Below are positions 11,841 through 22,845 of a DNA stretch of 64,000 bases, one piece after another. The notes under the pieces were generated by a model. It saw only the letters and a list, made by a program, of their open reading frames with translations, was not told the origin of the DNA and did not search any database. The position numbers were made by a program, and so were the translations under genes. This DNA comes from Aliivibrio finisterrensis. GTDB lineage: Bacteria; Pseudomonadota; Gammaproteobacteria; Enterobacterales; Vibrionaceae. Every line of letters begins with the position of its first letter. Positions within the stretch are counted from its first letter, which is position 1. The stretch spans positions 124,001 to 188,000 of the forward strand of contig NZ_WBVP01000004.1 in NCBI RefSeq assembly GCF_008933155.1. Reading direction: 5' to 3'.

Positions 11841-12356
11841 TTATTTAATTGCTTTGATAACTTTTTCTGATAGGTTGTCTTCTGGTTTTGCCCAAAGCAG
11901 TGTCGCTGCATCAACAACCATATCGTAACCTTCTTTATTTGCTACTTTTTCAACTGTTTGTTGAACTTGCATAATCAATTTTTGACGTTCTTCGCCTTGA
12001 CGACGACGGTTATCTTCATCTAAAGCTTGTGCTTTTAGTTTGTAATCAGACTGAAGTGAAGCGATTTCACGCTCTAATTTAGTTTGACCTGATGCACCAA
12101 GTAATTCACCATCACGCTTGATCGTTTCAACTTTATCTTTGATTTTCGATTCAAGGCTACGCAACTCATCGATACGATCTTTAAATTCAGCACGAAGTTT
12201 TTCAGAAATTGCTTCACGTTGCGGCATTTGTTGAACGATCTGAGCCATATTTACATAGCCAATCTTGGTTGCTGCTTCTGCTGCATTAGCAAAAAATGAA
12301 CCACTTACCAGTACTGCGCCTAAAGCGGCTGCTTTCACTAATTTTTTCAAAATCAT
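11841..12356 (-). CDS. skp: Periplasmic chaperone Skp (OmpH)
   Basis: Skp is a trimeric periplasmic chaperone that holds unfolded outer-membrane proteins for delivery to BamA. The 171-residue precursor has a signal peptide (cleavage near ANAAEAA). A short beta region ([18 protein letters not shown]) forms the trimer body, and long basic amphipathic helices form the tentacles. It lies directly between bamA and lpxD, so chaperone and insertase are co-transcribed. Confidence 0.95.
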   Translation of the reverse strand: MILKKLVKAAALGAVLVSGSFFANAAEAATKIGYVNMAQIVQQMPQREAISEKLRAEFKDRIDELRSLESKIKDKVETIKRDGELLGASGQTKLEREIASLQSDYKLKAQALDEDNRRRQGEERQKLIMQVQQTVEKVANKEGYDMVVDAATLLWAKPEDNLSEKVIKAIK

Positions 12357-12430
12357 ATCCTTAGTTAACTATTATCGTATATAAACTAATACAGTTTACA
12401 TTAACACTTTTCTATTAGAGCTATCAATGC

Positions 12431-14857
12431 TTAGAAAGTTCGACCGATGGTGAAACTGAAGAATTCTTCATCATCACCTTCATAAATTTTCACCGGTTTC
12501 GCTACTGAGAATACCAAAGGTCCCATTGGAGACATCCATTGCAGCGCTGCACCGTATGAAGAACGGAAGTTACCAGGGTCTGAATAGTCGTAATAATATT
12601 GACTGCCGCTTGCGATTTGGCTATCACTATACTTTGCTTCCGTATCCCACACACTTGCCATATCAAAGAACACACTGGTTCGAATTTGGCTTTGAGTTTC
12701 TTCGCTTGCAAATGGGGTTGGTACAATCAATTCAACACTGGCTAACGCTGTCGCATTACCACCGGTTGAATCATCTGTAACGATATATTCTGGATTGTTT
12801 CCTCCAGCAGGACCAGAACCTTGAGCATAAACCGCTCTAGGACCTACTGAGTTTGAACCAAAGCCACGTAAGGTTGTAAAACCACCGGCATAAAAGTTCT
12901 CATAGAATGGGTACAGATTATCATTACCATCCGTTTTGCCATAACCGTTACCATAACCCGCCTTACCACGCATTAATAAAGCAAACTCATGCTTTTTGGT
13001 TAATGGGAAGTATTGGCGCACTTCATACTGCGCTTTAAAGTATTTCGCATCAGAGTTTGGCGTTGATATTTTATATGATGCACGTTGATAGTTACCTGCC
13101 GTTGGGAAGTACCCTTTGTTCAGATTATTGCGCGTCCACGATAAAGTGACATCAAAATCATTTAAGTTTAACTCATTATTTTTGTCATCATAAGCATCGC
13201 CAACCGACTCTTTAAATTTGCTTACTTGTTCATTCTCATCCAGGTTACCTATTTTATTATGAGTATAACCAACACCCACCTCAAAATAGTTTAGCTCATC
13301 AAATGGGAAGCCCCATGTTAAACTGCTACCGTAACTTTGATTGGTATAGTCAACAATACCCGCATCAGAGGCTTCAAATTCGTTATAAAAGATCTTACCA
13401 CCTAAGCTGACACCATCGAGGTTCCAGTAAGGATCACGGTAATCTAAACTGATGTTCTTTTGGTAATCATTCATCATGGCATTGATGCCAACACGGTTAC
13501 CAGAACCAATGAAGTTATCTTGCTGAAGGCCTACTTGGAAACTTATGCCTGATTCAGAACCATAACCAACACCAAAGTTTACGCTGCCCGAGTTTGCTTC
13601 TTTTACAGAATAAACCAGATCTACTTGATCATCAGAGCCAGGAACACGAATAGTTTGTACATCAACCGTTTCAAAGAAACCTAGACGATTCAAACGATTT
13701 TTACCTGTCTCAATCGACTTTGAGTTTAACCAAGCACTTTCCATCTGGCGCATTTCACGACGTAATACTTCATCTTTAGTCGAGGTGTTACCGACAAATT
13801 TAATATCGCGAACATACATGCGGTTGCCGGCTTCGACATTAATTACTAAAGATACAGTTTGGTTCTCATCGTCAAATTCAGGCATGGTACGAACTTGAGG
13901 ATAAGCGTAACCCGCTTCACCTAAAATACGTTTAATATTTTCTTCTAAACGAGTAACTGCAGAACCGTTATAAACATCGCCATCTTCAAAAGGAACCAGT
14001 TCTTGAAACTCTTTTTCTTTACCGATTAACTCACCTTGGAATTTAACGCCACTAACAGTATAAGGTTCACCCTCTTTTATCGTCAGTGTGATATAGACGC
14101 CTTTTTTATCCGGAGAGATAGATACTTGAGTTGAATCAACTTGAAACTTTAAATAGCCACGATCAAGATAATATGAACGTAACGCTTCAATATCACCAGC
14201 AAGAACTTGTTTCTGATATTTTTCATCCGCCAAGAAATTCCACCAAGCCACATCTACGTTAAGATTAAAACGTCCCAATAACTCATCATCGGTAAAGACC
14301 TCATTACCAATAAAGTTAATTTGCTGGATTTTTGCCGAAACACCTTCAGTGAAAACAAACTTTAAATCAGCACGGTTACGAGGAAGTGGAGTAACGACAG
14401 CATGAACCGTCGCGTTATACTTACCAACACTGTAATAGAAATCTTCTAGCCCTTTTTCAATATTACTTAAGGTTGTTCTATCAAGTGCTTCGCCGACACG
14501 AATCGATGATGCTTCTAAGTTCTGCTGCATCTGCTCCTCTTTAATGGCTTTATTGCCAGAAAAAGAGATATTCGCGATCGTCGGACGCTCAGTAACCTTG
14601 ATTAGTAATGCATTACCATCACGGTATACTTTAACATCTTCAAAGTTACCTGAAGCAAATAAAGCTTGAATGACTTGAGATACGTCTTGTTGACTCATTG
14701 AGTCTCCAATTCGAACTGGAGTTTTAAGTAATGCTGCACCTAATGCGACACGCTGTAATCCCTCGAAGCGTATATCATCCACTACAAATGTTTCTGCGCT
14801 CTGCGCTGCTACACTGCTAAACAGCAGTGAAGCAATCAACAATTTTTTCATCGCCAT
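12431..14857 (-). CDS. bamA: Outer membrane protein assembly factor BamA
   Basis: BamA is the essential Omp85-family insertase for beta-barrel proteins. The 808-residue precursor has a signal peptide ending near AAQSA, five POTRA repeats to about residue 420, and a 16-strand barrel. The L6 loop motif is LRGFG in [10 protein letters not shown], and the C-terminus ends in an aromatic signature (IGRTF). The start is MAMKK; the next ATG two codons on is also possible. It follows rseP, whose site-2 protease activates the sigma-E response to misfolded barrels. The partner lipoprotein BamE begins at 63752 of this window. Confidence 0.97.
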   Translation of the reverse strand: MAMKKLLIASLLFSSVAAQSAETFVVDDIRFEGLQRVALGAALLKTPVRIGDSMSQQDVSQVIQALFASGNFEDVKVYRDGNALLIKVTERPTIANISFSGNKAIKEEQMQQNLEASSIRVGEALDRTTLSNIEKGLEDFYYSVGKYNATVHAVVTPLPRNRADLKFVFTEGVSAKIQQINFIGNEVFTDDELLGRFNLNVDVAWWNFLADEKYQKQVLAGDIEALRSYYLDRGYLKFQVDSTQVSISPDKKGVYITLTIKEGEPYTVSGVKFQGELIGKEKEFQELVPFEDGDVYNGSAVTRLEENIKRILGEAGYAYPQVRTMPEFDDENQTVSLVINVEAGNRMYVRDIKFVGNTSTKDEVLRREMRQMESAWLNSKSIETGKNRLNRLGFFETVDVQTIRVPGSDDQVDLVYSVKEANSGSVNFGVGYGSESGISFQVGLQQDNFIGSGNRVGINAMMNDYQKNISLDYRDPYWNLDGVSLGGKIFYNEFEASDAGIVDYTNQSYGSSLTWGFPFDELNYFEVGVGYTHNKIGNLDENEQVSKFKESVGDAYDDKNNELNLNDFDVTLSWTRNNLNKGYFPTAGNYQRASYKISTPNSDAKYFKAQYEVRQYFPLTKKHEFALLMRGKAGYGNGYGKTDGNDNLYPFYENFYAGGFTTLRGFGSNSVGPRAVYAQGSGPAGGNNPEYIVTDDSTGGNATALASVELIVPTPFASEETQSQIRTSVFFDMASVWDTEAKYSDSQIASGSQYYYDYSDPGNFRSSYGAALQWMSPMGPLVFSVAKPVKIYEGDDEEFFSFTIGRTF

Positions 14858-14885
14858 AATACGTTTTATAATTCCCTGCTACTAC

Positions 14886-16244
14886 TTAAAGGCGCATAAA
14901 GTCGTTAAATAAAGCGACAGCCATTAATGACATTATCATTACTGTACCTACTTTATAACCAATCTCTTGAACTTGCTCTGGTACTGGTTTACGCGTAATG
15001 CCTTCAATAGCAAAAAAGAGTAAATGCCCGCCATCCAGAACCGGAAGAGGTAATAAATTAATAATACCTAAATTAACACTAATTAGGGCTAAAAAACCTA
15101 AAAATGATACTAACCCATATTCGGCTGTTGTCCCTGCTCCTTTTGCAATAGAAATAGGGCCACTTAAGTTATTTAAAGCAACGTCACCGGTGAACAATTT
15201 CTTTGTCATCGTTAACGTTAAATCGATAATACTGCCTGTTTTTTCAATTGCCTTCCCAAAAGCAACAATTGGACCATATTGTTTATCATATCGGTAGCCT
15301 TCTGGCCACTCTTCAAATATCGGAGAAACACCAGCAAAGCCTATTATCTTTCCCGTAGCCATTTCTTTACTGTCTGGGGTCAGAGTTAAAGTAATCTCTT
15401 TACCATCACGCATAACGGCGATAATAACGGCTTTATTTGGATTTGCTTGTATCACATCAACCATGCCTTGCCATTCAGTTAACGTTTGGCCATTGACTGA
15501 AAGTAAGCGGTCACCAACTAACAAACCCGATTTTTCAGCAGCGCTGTTACTACTAACATTTGCAACATCAAGAGTTAATTCTGGGCGGTATGGAAGAAAA
15601 CCAAGTGACAACATTGGAGAGTCTTTTTCTGGGTCAAACACCCAGTTAGTTAAATCAAGACGTTTTGTCACATCAACACCGATATTCTCTTTATCGCTGT
15701 AAGTCACCGTCATTGATTCATCACCAATATGAGAAACAATGGCCATATTCACCGCTTCCCAATCGGAAGTTTGGATTCCTGAAATGGCTTTTAGTTCCAC
15801 ACCAGGTGAAATTCCTGCTTGAGAGAATATAGACCCATTATCGACATGACCAACGACGGGTTTAAGTGCCGTCACACCAATCATAAATGCTAACCAACAT
15901 GCCACAACTGCAAATAAGAAATTTGCGAGTGGCCCGGCCGCAACAATGGCACTGCGCTGCCATAATGGACGATTATTGAATGCGTGTTTTTTTAACTCTT
16001 CAGGAACTTCATCAACACGTTCATCCAGCATTTTCACAAAACCACCAAGCGGGATCATTGAGATACTGTATTCAGTGCCATCTTTGCCTTTTTTGCTCCA
16101 AAGCGCTTTACCGAAACCAATGGAAAACTTCTCAACAATGACACCACAACGGCGCGCAACCCAAAAGTGGCCGTATTCATGCACGGCAACAAGAATGCCT
16201 AGTGCAATAATAAATGATGCTAAATTCCATAGAAGTTCTGACAT
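14886..16244 (-). CDS. rseP: Sigma-E regulator site-2 protease RseP
   Basis: RseP is an inner-membrane zinc metalloprotease that cuts the anti-sigma factor RseA after DegS, and also removes remnant signal peptides. The zinc motif HEYGH is at residues 22-26 in the first membrane helix, and the second metal-binding site LPVLDGG lies near residue 400. Two PDZ domains occupy the periplasmic middle. The 452-residue length is normal. It starts 2 bp after dxr ends, so it is translationally coupled, and bamA follows after 28 bp. Confidence 0.96.
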   Translation of the reverse strand: MSELLWNLASFIIALGILVAVHEYGHFWVARRCGVIVEKFSIGFGKALWSKKGKDGTEYSISMIPLGGFVKMLDERVDEVPEELKKHAFNNRPLWQRSAIVAAGPLANFLFAVVACWLAFMIGVTALKPVVGHVDNGSIFSQAGISPGVELKAISGIQTSDWEAVNMAIVSHIGDESMTVTYSDKENIGVDVTKRLDLTNWVFDPEKDSPMLSLGFLPYRPELTLDVANVSSNSAAEKSGLLVGDRLLSVNGQTLTEWQGMVDVIQANPNKAVIIAVMRDGKEITLTLTPDSKEMATGKIIGFAGVSPIFEEWPEGYRYDKQYGPIVAFGKAIEKTGSIIDLTLTMTKKLFTGDVALNNLSGPISIAKGAGTTAEYGLVSFLGFLALISVNLGIINLLPLPVLDGGHLLFFAIEGITRKPVPEQVQEIGYKVGTVMIMSLMAVALFNDFMRL

Positions 16245-16246
16245 AG

Positions 16247-17449
16247 TTAAACCTTTTTAATTGCCTCATCGGCATAATGACGCGCCATTCTATCTAGGTC
16301 AATCAGGCTTTCCAAGCTATCTAGCTCAAGGTTTTGGAAGTTTGCGCATACTTTGCTCAAAACCAACTCATTAATTCGAGAAATATCGGTAAATTTAATT
16401 TTGCCGTTCAAAAAAGCAGCGACTGACTGTTCGTTTGCTGCGTTTAATCCAGTAGTTGCATGCTGGCCTAAATAACACGCATCAATCGCCAACTTTAAGC
16501 ATGGATAACGAGAAAAATCAGGAGCGATAAAGCTAAACTCACCAACTTTGGTAAAGTCTAACGGTTCGACACCTGCATTTACTCTTTTAGGGTAAGACAT
16601 GGTACATGCAATGGGGGTTCTCATATCTGGTAGCCCCATTTGCGCGAGAACGGAACCATCTTTATATTGCACCATTGAATGAATCACTGATTGCGGGTGG
16701 ATGACAACTTTCAATTGTTCTTTATTCGCATTAAACAGCCAACGAGCTTCAATATACTCAAGGCCTTTATTCATCATTGTTGCTGAATCAACCGAAATTT
16801 TAGGCCCCATTGACCAATTTGGATGCGCAATTGCCATCTCAGGCGTAACCGCATCAAGCTCAGCGACATCAGTATAACGGAAAGGGCCGCCTGAGCCTGT
16901 TAATAAAATAGAGCTCACACCATGAGCATCAAGATCACAACGGCCTAAATTGGTTTGAATAGACTCCGGAAGGCATTGAAAAATAGCATTATGCTCACTA
17001 TCTACAGGCAATAACTCAGCACCATATTGTTCAACCGCATCAATAAATAATTGCCCCGACATCACCAAGGCTTCTTTATTTGCAAGTAAAATACGTTTAC
17101 CGGCTTTAACCGCTGACATCGTTGGAAGTAGACCTGCCGCACCGACAATCGCCGCCATTACGGTATCAACCTCATCAAGCTGGGCAATATGGCACAAGCC
17201 CTCTTCACCAGAGAATACTTCTGCTGTGATCTGATGTGCTTTAAATTGTTCTTTTAGTTCATCAGCTGCAGATTGACACGCCATTGCGACATATTTTGGT
17301 TGCCATTCACAACAAAGTTCCAGCATCTTCTCAACATTAGAGCCAGCACCTAAAGCCACAACTTCAAATTGTTCGGCGTTATGTTTTGCGACTGAAAGCG
17401 TACTACTGCCAATGGAGCCTGTTGCTCCTAAAATGGTTAACTTGCGCAT
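16247..17449 (-). CDS. dxr: 1-deoxy-D-xylulose 5-phosphate reductoisomerase
   Basis: Dxr makes 2-C-methylerythritol 4-phosphate, the committed step of the MEP isoprenoid pathway that feeds UppS nearby. The NADPH-binding start is [11 protein letters not shown], followed by [11 protein letters not shown] and the [11 protein letters not shown] metal/substrate region. The 400-residue length is normal. It lies after cdsA and before rseP, whereas E. coli has it between frr and uppS. A hairpin plus T-run separates it from cdsA, so it may have its own promoter. Confidence 0.97.
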   Translation of the reverse strand: MRKLTILGATGSIGSSTLSVAKHNAEQFEVVALGAGSNVEKMLELCCEWQPKYVAMACQSAADELKEQFKAHQITAEVFSGEEGLCHIAQLDEVDTVMAAIVGAAGLLPTMSAVKAGKRILLANKEALVMSGQLFIDAVEQYGAELLPVDSEHNAIFQCLPESIQTNLGRCDLDAHGVSSILLTGSGGPFRYTDVAELDAVTPEMAIAHPNWSMGPKISVDSATMMNKGLEYIEARWLFNANKEQLKVVIHPQSVIHSMVQYKDGSVLAQMGLPDMRTPIACTMSYPKRVNAGVEPLDFTKVGEFSFIAPDFSRYPCLKLAIDACYLGQHATTGLNAANEQSVAAFLNGKIKFTDISRINELVLSKVCANFQNLELDSLESLIDLDRMARHYADEAIKKV

Positions 17450-17472
17450 AATAATTTGCCATTGAAAAAATA

Positions 17473-17500
17473 GAAAAACGGTAGATTATAATATCTACCG
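17473..17500 (-). terminator. Hairpin terminator or attenuator between cdsA and dxr
   Basis: The stem CGGTAGAT/ATCTACCG with a 6-nt loop is followed on the minus strand by five T and a second T-rich stretch. It lies within the 103-bp cdsA-dxr gap. Confidence 0.75.
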
Positions 17501-17552
17501 CATAAATTACCGTGACCTTAATTTCACTCTTCAATAAAGAAGAGCTATTGGT

Positions 17553-18392
17553 CTATAGAAAGTACAAGAAGGCAAACACTGGGAATGCTGCTGTTAAGCT
17601 ATCTATACGATCTAAAATGCCGCCATGACCAGGGATAATGGTTCCGCTGTCCTTGATCCCAGACGCTCGTTTAAACATACTTTCAACGAGATCGCCTAAC
17701 ACTGAAATAATGATGGTTGCGATAAATATACCTAGCATTGCCTCGGTGCTTTCAAAACGAATATCAAACGCAGATGCTGCTGTCCAGCCAATAATAATCG
17801 CGGTAATAATACCACCAATTAATCCTTCAATAGTTTTGTTTGGGCTCACTGCTGGCGACATTTTACGTTTACCAAAAGATTTGCCAGCAAAATAAGCGCC
17901 ACTATCGGCAGCCCATACCAAAAGACAAACTAGCAGCACTAATTTAGCACCGTAAAAACTGTCAAAAGCGTAGTGATCCGCGCGAAGTAGTAAAATACTC
18001 CATAAAAACGGGATCATGGTTAGCCAACCAAAAATGTGTTTTAAAGGAAGGTTGTTTTGCCACAATGCTTTACTTTTGGGAAAAGTAAGCACTAACCCTG
18101 ATGCAATTAACCACCAAATTGATCCGATAAGCAGTACTGCTTGGTGGCCATCACTTGGTATTGCAAGTTCTAGTGTAGAGGTAGGCAATAAGAAAAGAGA
18201 TGCCGCTAAGGCCGCAACAGAAGGAATTAAAGCGATATAACGTGATTTTGATTCAGTAAACTGAGTCCACTCCCAAAATCCTACTAAGGTAATTGCAACA
18301 ATAGCAATAAGAAAGCCCGGCATTGGTAGCATAAAAATGCCAGCAATAACCAAAGGGGCTAAGATAAGAGCGGTAATAATGCGCTGTTTCAA
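17553..18392 (-). CDS. cdsA: Phosphatidate cytidylyltransferase (CDP-diacylglycerol synthase)
   Basis: CdsA makes CDP-diacylglycerol from CTP and phosphatidic acid at the inner membrane, the branch point for all phospholipids. It is a 279-residue protein with about eight membrane helices. The family signature lies near residues 230-260, containing KDSGTIIPGHGG and LDRIDSL, together with DSGAYFAGK. The start codon is TTG, directly after the uppS stop, with only 3 bp between the genes. The N-terminus then aligns with E. coli CdsA, so the TTG is believable and indicates coupled translation. Confidence 0.95.
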   Translation of the reverse strand: MKQRIITALILAPLVIAGIFMLPMPGFLIAIVAITLVGFWEWTQFTESKSRYIALIPSVAALAASLFLLPTSTLELAIPSDGHQAVLLIGSIWWLIASGLVLTFPKSKALWQNNLPLKHIFGWLTMIPFLWSILLLRADHYAFDSFYGAKLVLLVCLLVWAADSGAYFAGKSFGKRKMSPAVSPNKTIEGLIGGIITAIIIGWTAASAFDIRFESTEAMLGIFIATIIISVLGDLVESMFKRASGIKDSGTIIPGHGGILDRIDSLTAAFPVFAFLYFL

Positions 18393-18395
18393 ACT

Positions 18396-19169
18396 TTATT
18401 GATCCTTTTCGTTCATTAGAGCTTGGATTTGTTCACCGGTGCACCCAAATCGTCTTTCTCGACTTACAAACCAAGCTACAGCATCTGCTAAGCTTTGCTC
18501 GTTGAAGTCTGGCCAATATTGGTCAGTGAAATAGAACTCAGCGTATGCCATTTGCCACAACATAAAATTACTTATACGGCACTCACCACTGGTTCTTACC
18601 ATCAAATCCACATCAGGCAAATCTGACATCATTAACTTAGATGCTATCGCAGCTTCATCAATGCTGTCTGCCTGTAAATTGCCTTGCTCTACTTGATAAG
18701 CAAGACGTTTTACTGCTTGGGTGATATCCCATTTCCCGCCATAATTCGCCGCGACATTGAGTACTAAGCCTGTATTTTCAGCAGTGACTGCTTCAGCCTC
18801 TAGGATCTTCTTCTGAAGGCGTGCACTAAATTGAGAAGTATCACCCATAACACGTAATTGAATATTATTTTTATGGAGACGTTTTACTTCACGTGAAAGA
18901 ACCGTGATAAACAACTCCATAAGAACACTAACTTCCTCTTCAGGACGACGCCAATTTTCACTACTAAAAGCAAAAAGCGTTATGGCACTGATTCCTAATT
19001 TACTGGCTGCTGATATGGTTTTTCTTACCGCATCAACACCCGCTTTATGACCAAATACACGAGGCTTTCCCTGAGCTTTTGCCCAACGTCCATTACCATC
19101 CATAATTACCGCAATATGCTTGGGTAATACTTCTAATGATAAAGACTCGTTATTCATTTGACTGGCCAT
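18396..19169 (-). CDS. uppS: Undecaprenyl diphosphate synthase (cis-prenyltransferase)
   Basis: UppS condenses eight isopentenyl diphosphates onto farnesyl diphosphate to make the C55 lipid carrier for peptidoglycan and O-antigen. The catalytic motif MDGNGRWA begins near residue 23, with the essential Asp at 24. The FSSENWRRP motif and the C-terminal [11 protein letters not shown] motif are present. The length is 257 residues. It heads the uppS-cdsA pair after a terminator that ends the frr transcript. Confidence 0.97.
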   Translation of the reverse strand: MASQMNNESLSLEVLPKHIAVIMDGNGRWAKAQGKPRVFGHKAGVDAVRKTISAASKLGISAITLFAFSSENWRRPEEEVSVLMELFITVLSREVKRLHKNNIQLRVMGDTSQFSARLQKKILEAEAVTAENTGLVLNVAANYGGKWDITQAVKRLAYQVEQGNLQADSIDEAAIASKLMMSDLPDVDLMVRTSGECRISNFMLWQMAYAEFYFTDQYWPDFNEQSLADAVAWFVSRERRFGCTGEQIQALMNEKDQ

Positions 19170-19182
19170 ATAACTCCCTTAA

Positions 19183-19216
19183 AAATAAAAGCGCTAATGT
19201 CTACACATAGCGCTTC
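19183..19216 (-). terminator. Terminator after frr
   Basis: The stem AAGCGCTA/TAGCGCTT with an 11-nt loop is followed on the minus strand by TTTATTTTTA. It lies in the 123-bp frr-uppS gap. Confidence 0.7.
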
Positions 19217-19292
19217 TTATCGTGTTCATCACGGATATCATATCATTATTTAGATAAAAACATCAGCCTGAACAATGAGTAATAAAAGTAAA

Positions 19293-19850
19293 TTATACTT
19301 CCATTAACTCTTTTTCTTTAACAGCAAGTACTTCATCAATACTCTTCACGGCAGCATCAGTTAATTTTTGGATCTCATCTTGTGCTTTACGATCGTCATC
19401 TTCTGAGATTTCTTTCTCTTTTAGAAGCGCTTTAACGTCACCGTTAGCATCACGACGGATGTTACGAACAGCAACACGACCATTTTCAGCTTCACCACGA
19501 ACGATTTTAACTAGGTCTTTACGACGCTCTTCAGTTAGCGGTGGAAGTGGTACACGAATTACTGTACCAGCAGACATTGGGTTTAGGCCAAGATCTGACA
19601 TCATGATTGCTTTTTCAACAAGACCAGCAAGTTCTTTATCGAAAACAGTAATTGCAAGAGTTCGAGAATCTTCAGCAATAATGTTAGCAACTTGATTAAT
19701 AGGTGTTTTAGCACCATAGTATTCTACTGAAAGACCAGCAAGAAGACTTGGGTGAGCACGGCCTGTACGAATCTTTAATAGATTGTTTTTCAGTGCTTCT
19801 ACACTTTTTTCCATGCGCTCTTGAGCGTCTTTTTTGATTTCGTTAATCAC
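19293..19850 (-). CDS. frr: Ribosome recycling factor
   Basis: Frr acts with EF-G to split the post-termination ribosome. The 185-residue length, the three-helix-bundle start ([17 protein letters not shown]) and the [10 protein letters not shown] segment are diagnostic. The start codon is GTG, with AGGTGA upstream. It follows pyrH by 35 bp as in other gamma-proteobacteria. Confidence 0.97.
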   Translation of the reverse strand: MINEIKKDAQERMEKSVEALKNNLLKIRTGRAHPSLLAGLSVEYYGAKTPINQVANIIAEDSRTLAITVFDKELAGLVEKAIMMSDLGLNPMSAGTVIRVPLPPLTEERRKDLVKIVRGEAENGRVAVRNIRRDANGDVKALLKEKEISEDDDRKAQDEIQKLTDAAVKSIDEVLAVKEKELMEV

Positions 19851-19885
19851 AACTTCACCTTAATTGTTATTTTTATTTCGGACTA

Positions 19886-20617
19886 TTATTTAGCGTTACT
19901 GATTAGAGTACCTTCAATTTCACCCATAACAACGCGACGTAATGCACCAGGTTTGTTCATATTAAACACACGAATTGGCATTTCGTGATCGCGAGCTAGA
20001 GTAAATGCAGCTAAGTCCATAACTTTTAATTCTTTTTCAAGAACTGTGCTGTAATCCAGTTTATCATACAATTCAGCGTCTGGGTTAGATACTGGATCAG
20101 CAGTGAATACACCGTCTACTTTGGTTGCTTTTAATACTACGTCAGCTTCAATTTCAATACCACGTAAACACGCTGCTGAATCTGTCGTAAAGAATGGGTT
20201 GCCAGTACCTGCAGAGAAGATCACTACACGACCTTGACGAAGTTGAGCGATTGCATCCGCCCAGTTGTAATCGTCACATACGCCTTTAAGAGGAATCGCT
20301 GACATTACACGAGCATTAACATAAGCACGATGAAGCGCATCTCGCATTGCAAGGCCATTCATTACCGTTGCTAGCATACCCATGTGGTCACCTACAACAC
20401 GGTTCATACCTGCTTCTGCAAGGCCTGCACCACGGAAAAGGTTACCACCACCGATTACAACACCAACTTGTACGCCAAGTTCAATCAGTTCTTTTACTTC
20501 TTGAGCCATACGCTCAAGTGTTGCAGGGTCGATACCAAAGCCCTCTTCGCCTTGAAGTGCTTCACCACTAAGTTTTAATAGAATACGCTGATATACTGGT
20601 TTCGGGTTCGTCGTCAT
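19886..20617 (-). CDS. pyrH: UMP kinase
   Basis: PyrH is the hexameric bacterial UMP kinase (amino acid kinase fold), activated by GTP and inhibited by UTP. Marks are the N-terminal [22 protein letters not shown], and TDSAACLRG near residue 155. The 243-residue length is normal. It lies between tsf and frr; a terminator stands between tsf and pyrH, so at least part of its transcription may start in that gap. Confidence 0.97.
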   Translation of the reverse strand: MTTNPKPVYQRILLKLSGEALQGEEGFGIDPATLERMAQEVKELIELGVQVGVVIGGGNLFRGAGLAEAGMNRVVGDHMGMLATVMNGLAMRDALHRAYVNARVMSAIPLKGVCDDYNWADAIAQLRQGRVVIFSAGTGNPFFTTDSAACLRGIEIEADVVLKATKVDGVFTADPVSNPDAELYDKLDYSTVLEKELKVMDLAAFTLARDHEMPIRVFNMNKPGALRRVVMGEIEGTLISNAK

Positions 20618-20732
20618 GGTTCTTACCTTTTCACTAAGAGTTGTCGAAATAACTGTAGCCTTTTGATATTAGAATTTAAATACACAAAAGGGCACAATTA
20701 TCATCATAACTTGTTATTTATTGAGTATTCAC

Positions 20733-20766
20733 AAAAAGACCGCAGCAAGGCCACGGTCTTTTTTAT
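20733..20766 (-). terminator. Terminator between tsf and pyrH
   Basis: The stem AAAAAGACCG/CGGTCTTTTT with an 11-nt loop is followed by T-rich sequence on the minus strand. Its symmetric A and T flanks would let it work in both directions. Confidence 0.85.
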
Positions 20767-20782
20767 CAACAATACGAAAGGA

Positions 20783-21628
20783 TTAACCTTTTTGTACTGC
20801 AGCTACTTCGTCAGCAAAGCTCATTTCAGCCGCTTTCTCGATACCTTCACCAACTTCTAAACGTACGAAGTTAGATACTGATGCGCCTTTTTCTTTAAGA
20901 ATTTCAGCAACAGTTTTCTTAGGTTCCATGATGAAAGCTTGGCCTGTTAGAGAAACTTCGCCCGTGAATTTCTTCATACGGCCGATAACCATTTTCTCGG
21001 CGATTTCTTGAGGCTTGCCTTCGTTCATAGCGATTTCAACTTGAACAGCTTGCTCTTTTGCTACTACTTCAGCTGGTACGTCAGATGGGTTAACATACTC
21101 AGGCTTAGAAGCAGCAACGTGCATAGCGATGTGCTTAAGTGTTTCAGCTTCACCTTCACCAGCAACAACAACACCGATTTTCTCACCGTGACGGTAAGCA
21201 GCTAAAGCAACACCTTCAACTAGTTGAACGCGACGGATGCTGATGTTTTCGCCGATTTTAGTTACTAGAGCGATACGAGCATCTTCAAATTTAGCTTGAA
21301 GCGCTTCGATGTCTAGACGTTCTGCTAGAGCAGTTTCAGCAACTTCGTTAGCAAATGCTAGGAAGCCTGAGTCTTTAGCAACGAAGTCTGTTTGACAGTT
21401 AACTTCAAGAAGAACAGCAACGCCAGCTTCTTCTTTAATGATGATTGTGCCTTCAGCAGCGATGTTGCCTGCTTTTTTAGCCGCTTTTGCTGCGCCAGAT
21501 TTACGCATATTTTCGATCGCTAGCTCGATGTCGCCTTCAGCTTCAACAAGTGCTTTCTTACATTCCATCATACCAGCAGCAGTACGTTCACGAAGTTCTT
21601 TAACTAGAGCAGCAGTTACAGTTGCCAT
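20783..21628 (-). CDS. tsf: Elongation factor Ts
   Basis: EF-Ts is the GDP exchange factor for EF-Tu. The N-terminal domain begins [15 protein letters not shown], and the TDFV motif that contacts EF-Tu is in [11 protein letters not shown] chose the ATG at 21628 (281 aa), which has AGGA 7 bp upstream; an in-frame TTG two codons earlier is less likely. It follows rpsB with a GC-rich hairpin in the gap, the arrangement that lowers tsf relative to rpsB in E. coli. Confidence 0.97.
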   Translation of the reverse strand: MATVTAALVKELRERTAAGMMECKKALVEAEGDIELAIENMRKSGAAKAAKKAGNIAAEGTIIIKEEAGVAVLLEVNCQTDFVAKDSGFLAFANEVAETALAERLDIEALQAKFEDARIALVTKIGENISIRRVQLVEGVALAAYRHGEKIGVVVAGEGEAETLKHIAMHVAASKPEYVNPSDVPAEVVAKEQAVQVEIAMNEGKPQEIAEKMVIGRMKKFTGEVSLTGQAFIMEPKKTVAEILKEKGASVSNFVRLEVGEGIEKAAEMSFADEVAAVQKG

Positions 21629-21660
21629 TCTCAATTCCTCAATATAAATAGGTATAAAGT

Positions 21661-21690
21661 TAAAAATCAGGGGCCAAATTGGGCCCCTGC
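21661..21690 (-). terminator. Partial terminator between rpsB and tsf
   Basis: An 8-bp GC-rich stem, CAGGGGCC/GGCCCCTG, is followed on the minus strand by ATTTTTA. A leaky terminator at this place is known in E. coli and sets the ratio of S2 to EF-Ts; the same role here is inferred. Confidence 0.75.
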
Positions 21691-21762
21691 TAACTATTTT
21701 TAGTTTACTACGAAACCAAAAGACTCACTAGGAGCAAATAATATTTTCGACGAATCGAAATA

Positions 21763-22491
21763 TTACTCAGCTTCTACGAAACCGTCTTTTTCAGCTACAG
21801 CTGCAACGTCTTGGTTACGACCAGACTTTACAGAATCAGCAGCAGCGTTTAGGTAAAGTTGGATAGCGCGGATTGCGTCATCGTTACCTGGGATAATGTA
21901 GTCAACGCCATCTGGGTTTGAGTTAGTATCAACAACAGCAAATACTGGGATACCTAGGTTGTTTGCTTCTTTAACTGCAATGTGCTCGTGATCAGCATCG
22001 ATAACAAATAACGCGTCTGGAAGACCGTTCATGTTTTTGATACCGCCTAGAGATTTCTCTAGTTTTTCCATGCTACGCGTACGCATTAGCGCTTCTTTCT
22101 TAGTAATTTGCTCAAAAGTACCGTCTTGAGATTGAACTTCGAATTCTTTTAAACGCTTGATAGACTGACGAACAGTTTTAAAGTTAGTAAGCATGCCGCC
22201 TAACCAACGGTTGTTCACGTAGTACTGATCACTGTTGATTGCAGCTTCTTTAACAGCTTCAGATGCAGCGCGCTTAGTACCAACGAAAAGAACTTTACCT
22301 TTTTTGTTACCGATTTTAGCAAGTTCTGCTAAAGCTTCGTTGAACATTGGTACCGTTTTTTCTAAGTTGATGATATGAACTTTGTTACGAGCACCAAAGA
22401 TGAATGGCTTCATTTTTGGGTTCCAGTAACGAGTTTGGTGACCGAAGTGAACACCAGCTTTAAGCATATCGCGCATTGATACAGTTGCCAT
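21763..22491 (-). CDS. rpsB: 30S ribosomal protein S2
   Basis: S2 is the last large protein added to the 30S head/body junction. The 242-residue length is normal. Diagnostic segments are [31 protein letters not shown], and [20 protein letters not shown]. It has a long conserved-looking leader and a promoter with a GC-rich discriminator, consistent with S2 autogenous control and stringent control. It is divergent from map. Confidence 0.98.
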   Translation of the reverse strand: MATVSMRDMLKAGVHFGHQTRYWNPKMKPFIFGARNKVHIINLEKTVPMFNEALAELAKIGNKKGKVLFVGTKRAASEAVKEAAINSDQYYVNNRWLGGMLTNFKTVRQSIKRLKEFEVQSQDGTFEQITKKEALMRTRSMEKLEKSLGGIKNMNGLPDALFVIDADHEHIAVKEANNLGIPVFAVVDTNSNPDGVDYIIPGNDDAIRAIQLYLNAAADSVKSGRNQDVAAVAEKDGFVEAE

Positions 22492-22662
22492 TTGAGAATT
22501 CCTCTATTAAATGGGGTTAAGCCTCCACATACCCCGCTTGTAATCCGACCCTAACCATTTGAAAAAATCAAAAAAGTTGAGCACCCCGGACAGCGTGACG
22601 GTATGTGTGTGATTTAAAATTAAAGTATAGTCGGTATTGAGAACAAATTGTTCATCAATCCG
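22492..22662 (-). promoter_or_regulatory. rpsB 5' leader (t44-type S2 autoregulatory region)
   Basis: About 170 nt separate the likely transcription start from the rpsB ATG. The leader holds GC-rich complementary patches, including the GGGGT/ACCCC segments flanking the ribosome-binding region. In E. coli the same place between map and rpsB is the t44 (tff) RNA, which is the S2-responsive leader. Position and context match; I could not compare covariation. Confidence 0.55.
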
Positions 22663-22668
22663 GCGCGC

Positions 22669-22697
22669 TTTATACCATAAAAACGCGGTTAAAATCT
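22669..22697 (-). promoter_or_regulatory. rpsB promoter with stringent-type discriminator
   Basis: The -10 TATAAA (minus strand, 22674-22669) is followed directly by a GCGCGCC discriminator, the hallmark of ppGpp/DksA-repressed ribosomal promoters. The -35 is weak (GATTTT or nearby, about 16-17 bp upstream). Confidence 0.55.
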
Positions 22698-22845
22698 ACC
22701 CTTTTCACATAATTCACTACGATTAAACGATCATTTGACTGATCCACGCTCTCAGTTCACCTTATAATTGAAAGATAAAGATTGGCTAGGTAAACTAAGA
22801 ACCATTATCGTTTAATACGATTTATTTTTAGATAGAGAAAAGCCC

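Noticed and set aside
20663-20860. Plus-strand frame of 65 codons
   Set aside because: It crosses the tsf terminator and the end of tsf. It has no start signal and no family resemblance.
22741-22845. A consensus map promoter (TTGACT with TATAAT)
   Set aside because: The spacer between the two hexamers is about 22 bp, too long for a standard sigma-70 promoter, so I did not list it.
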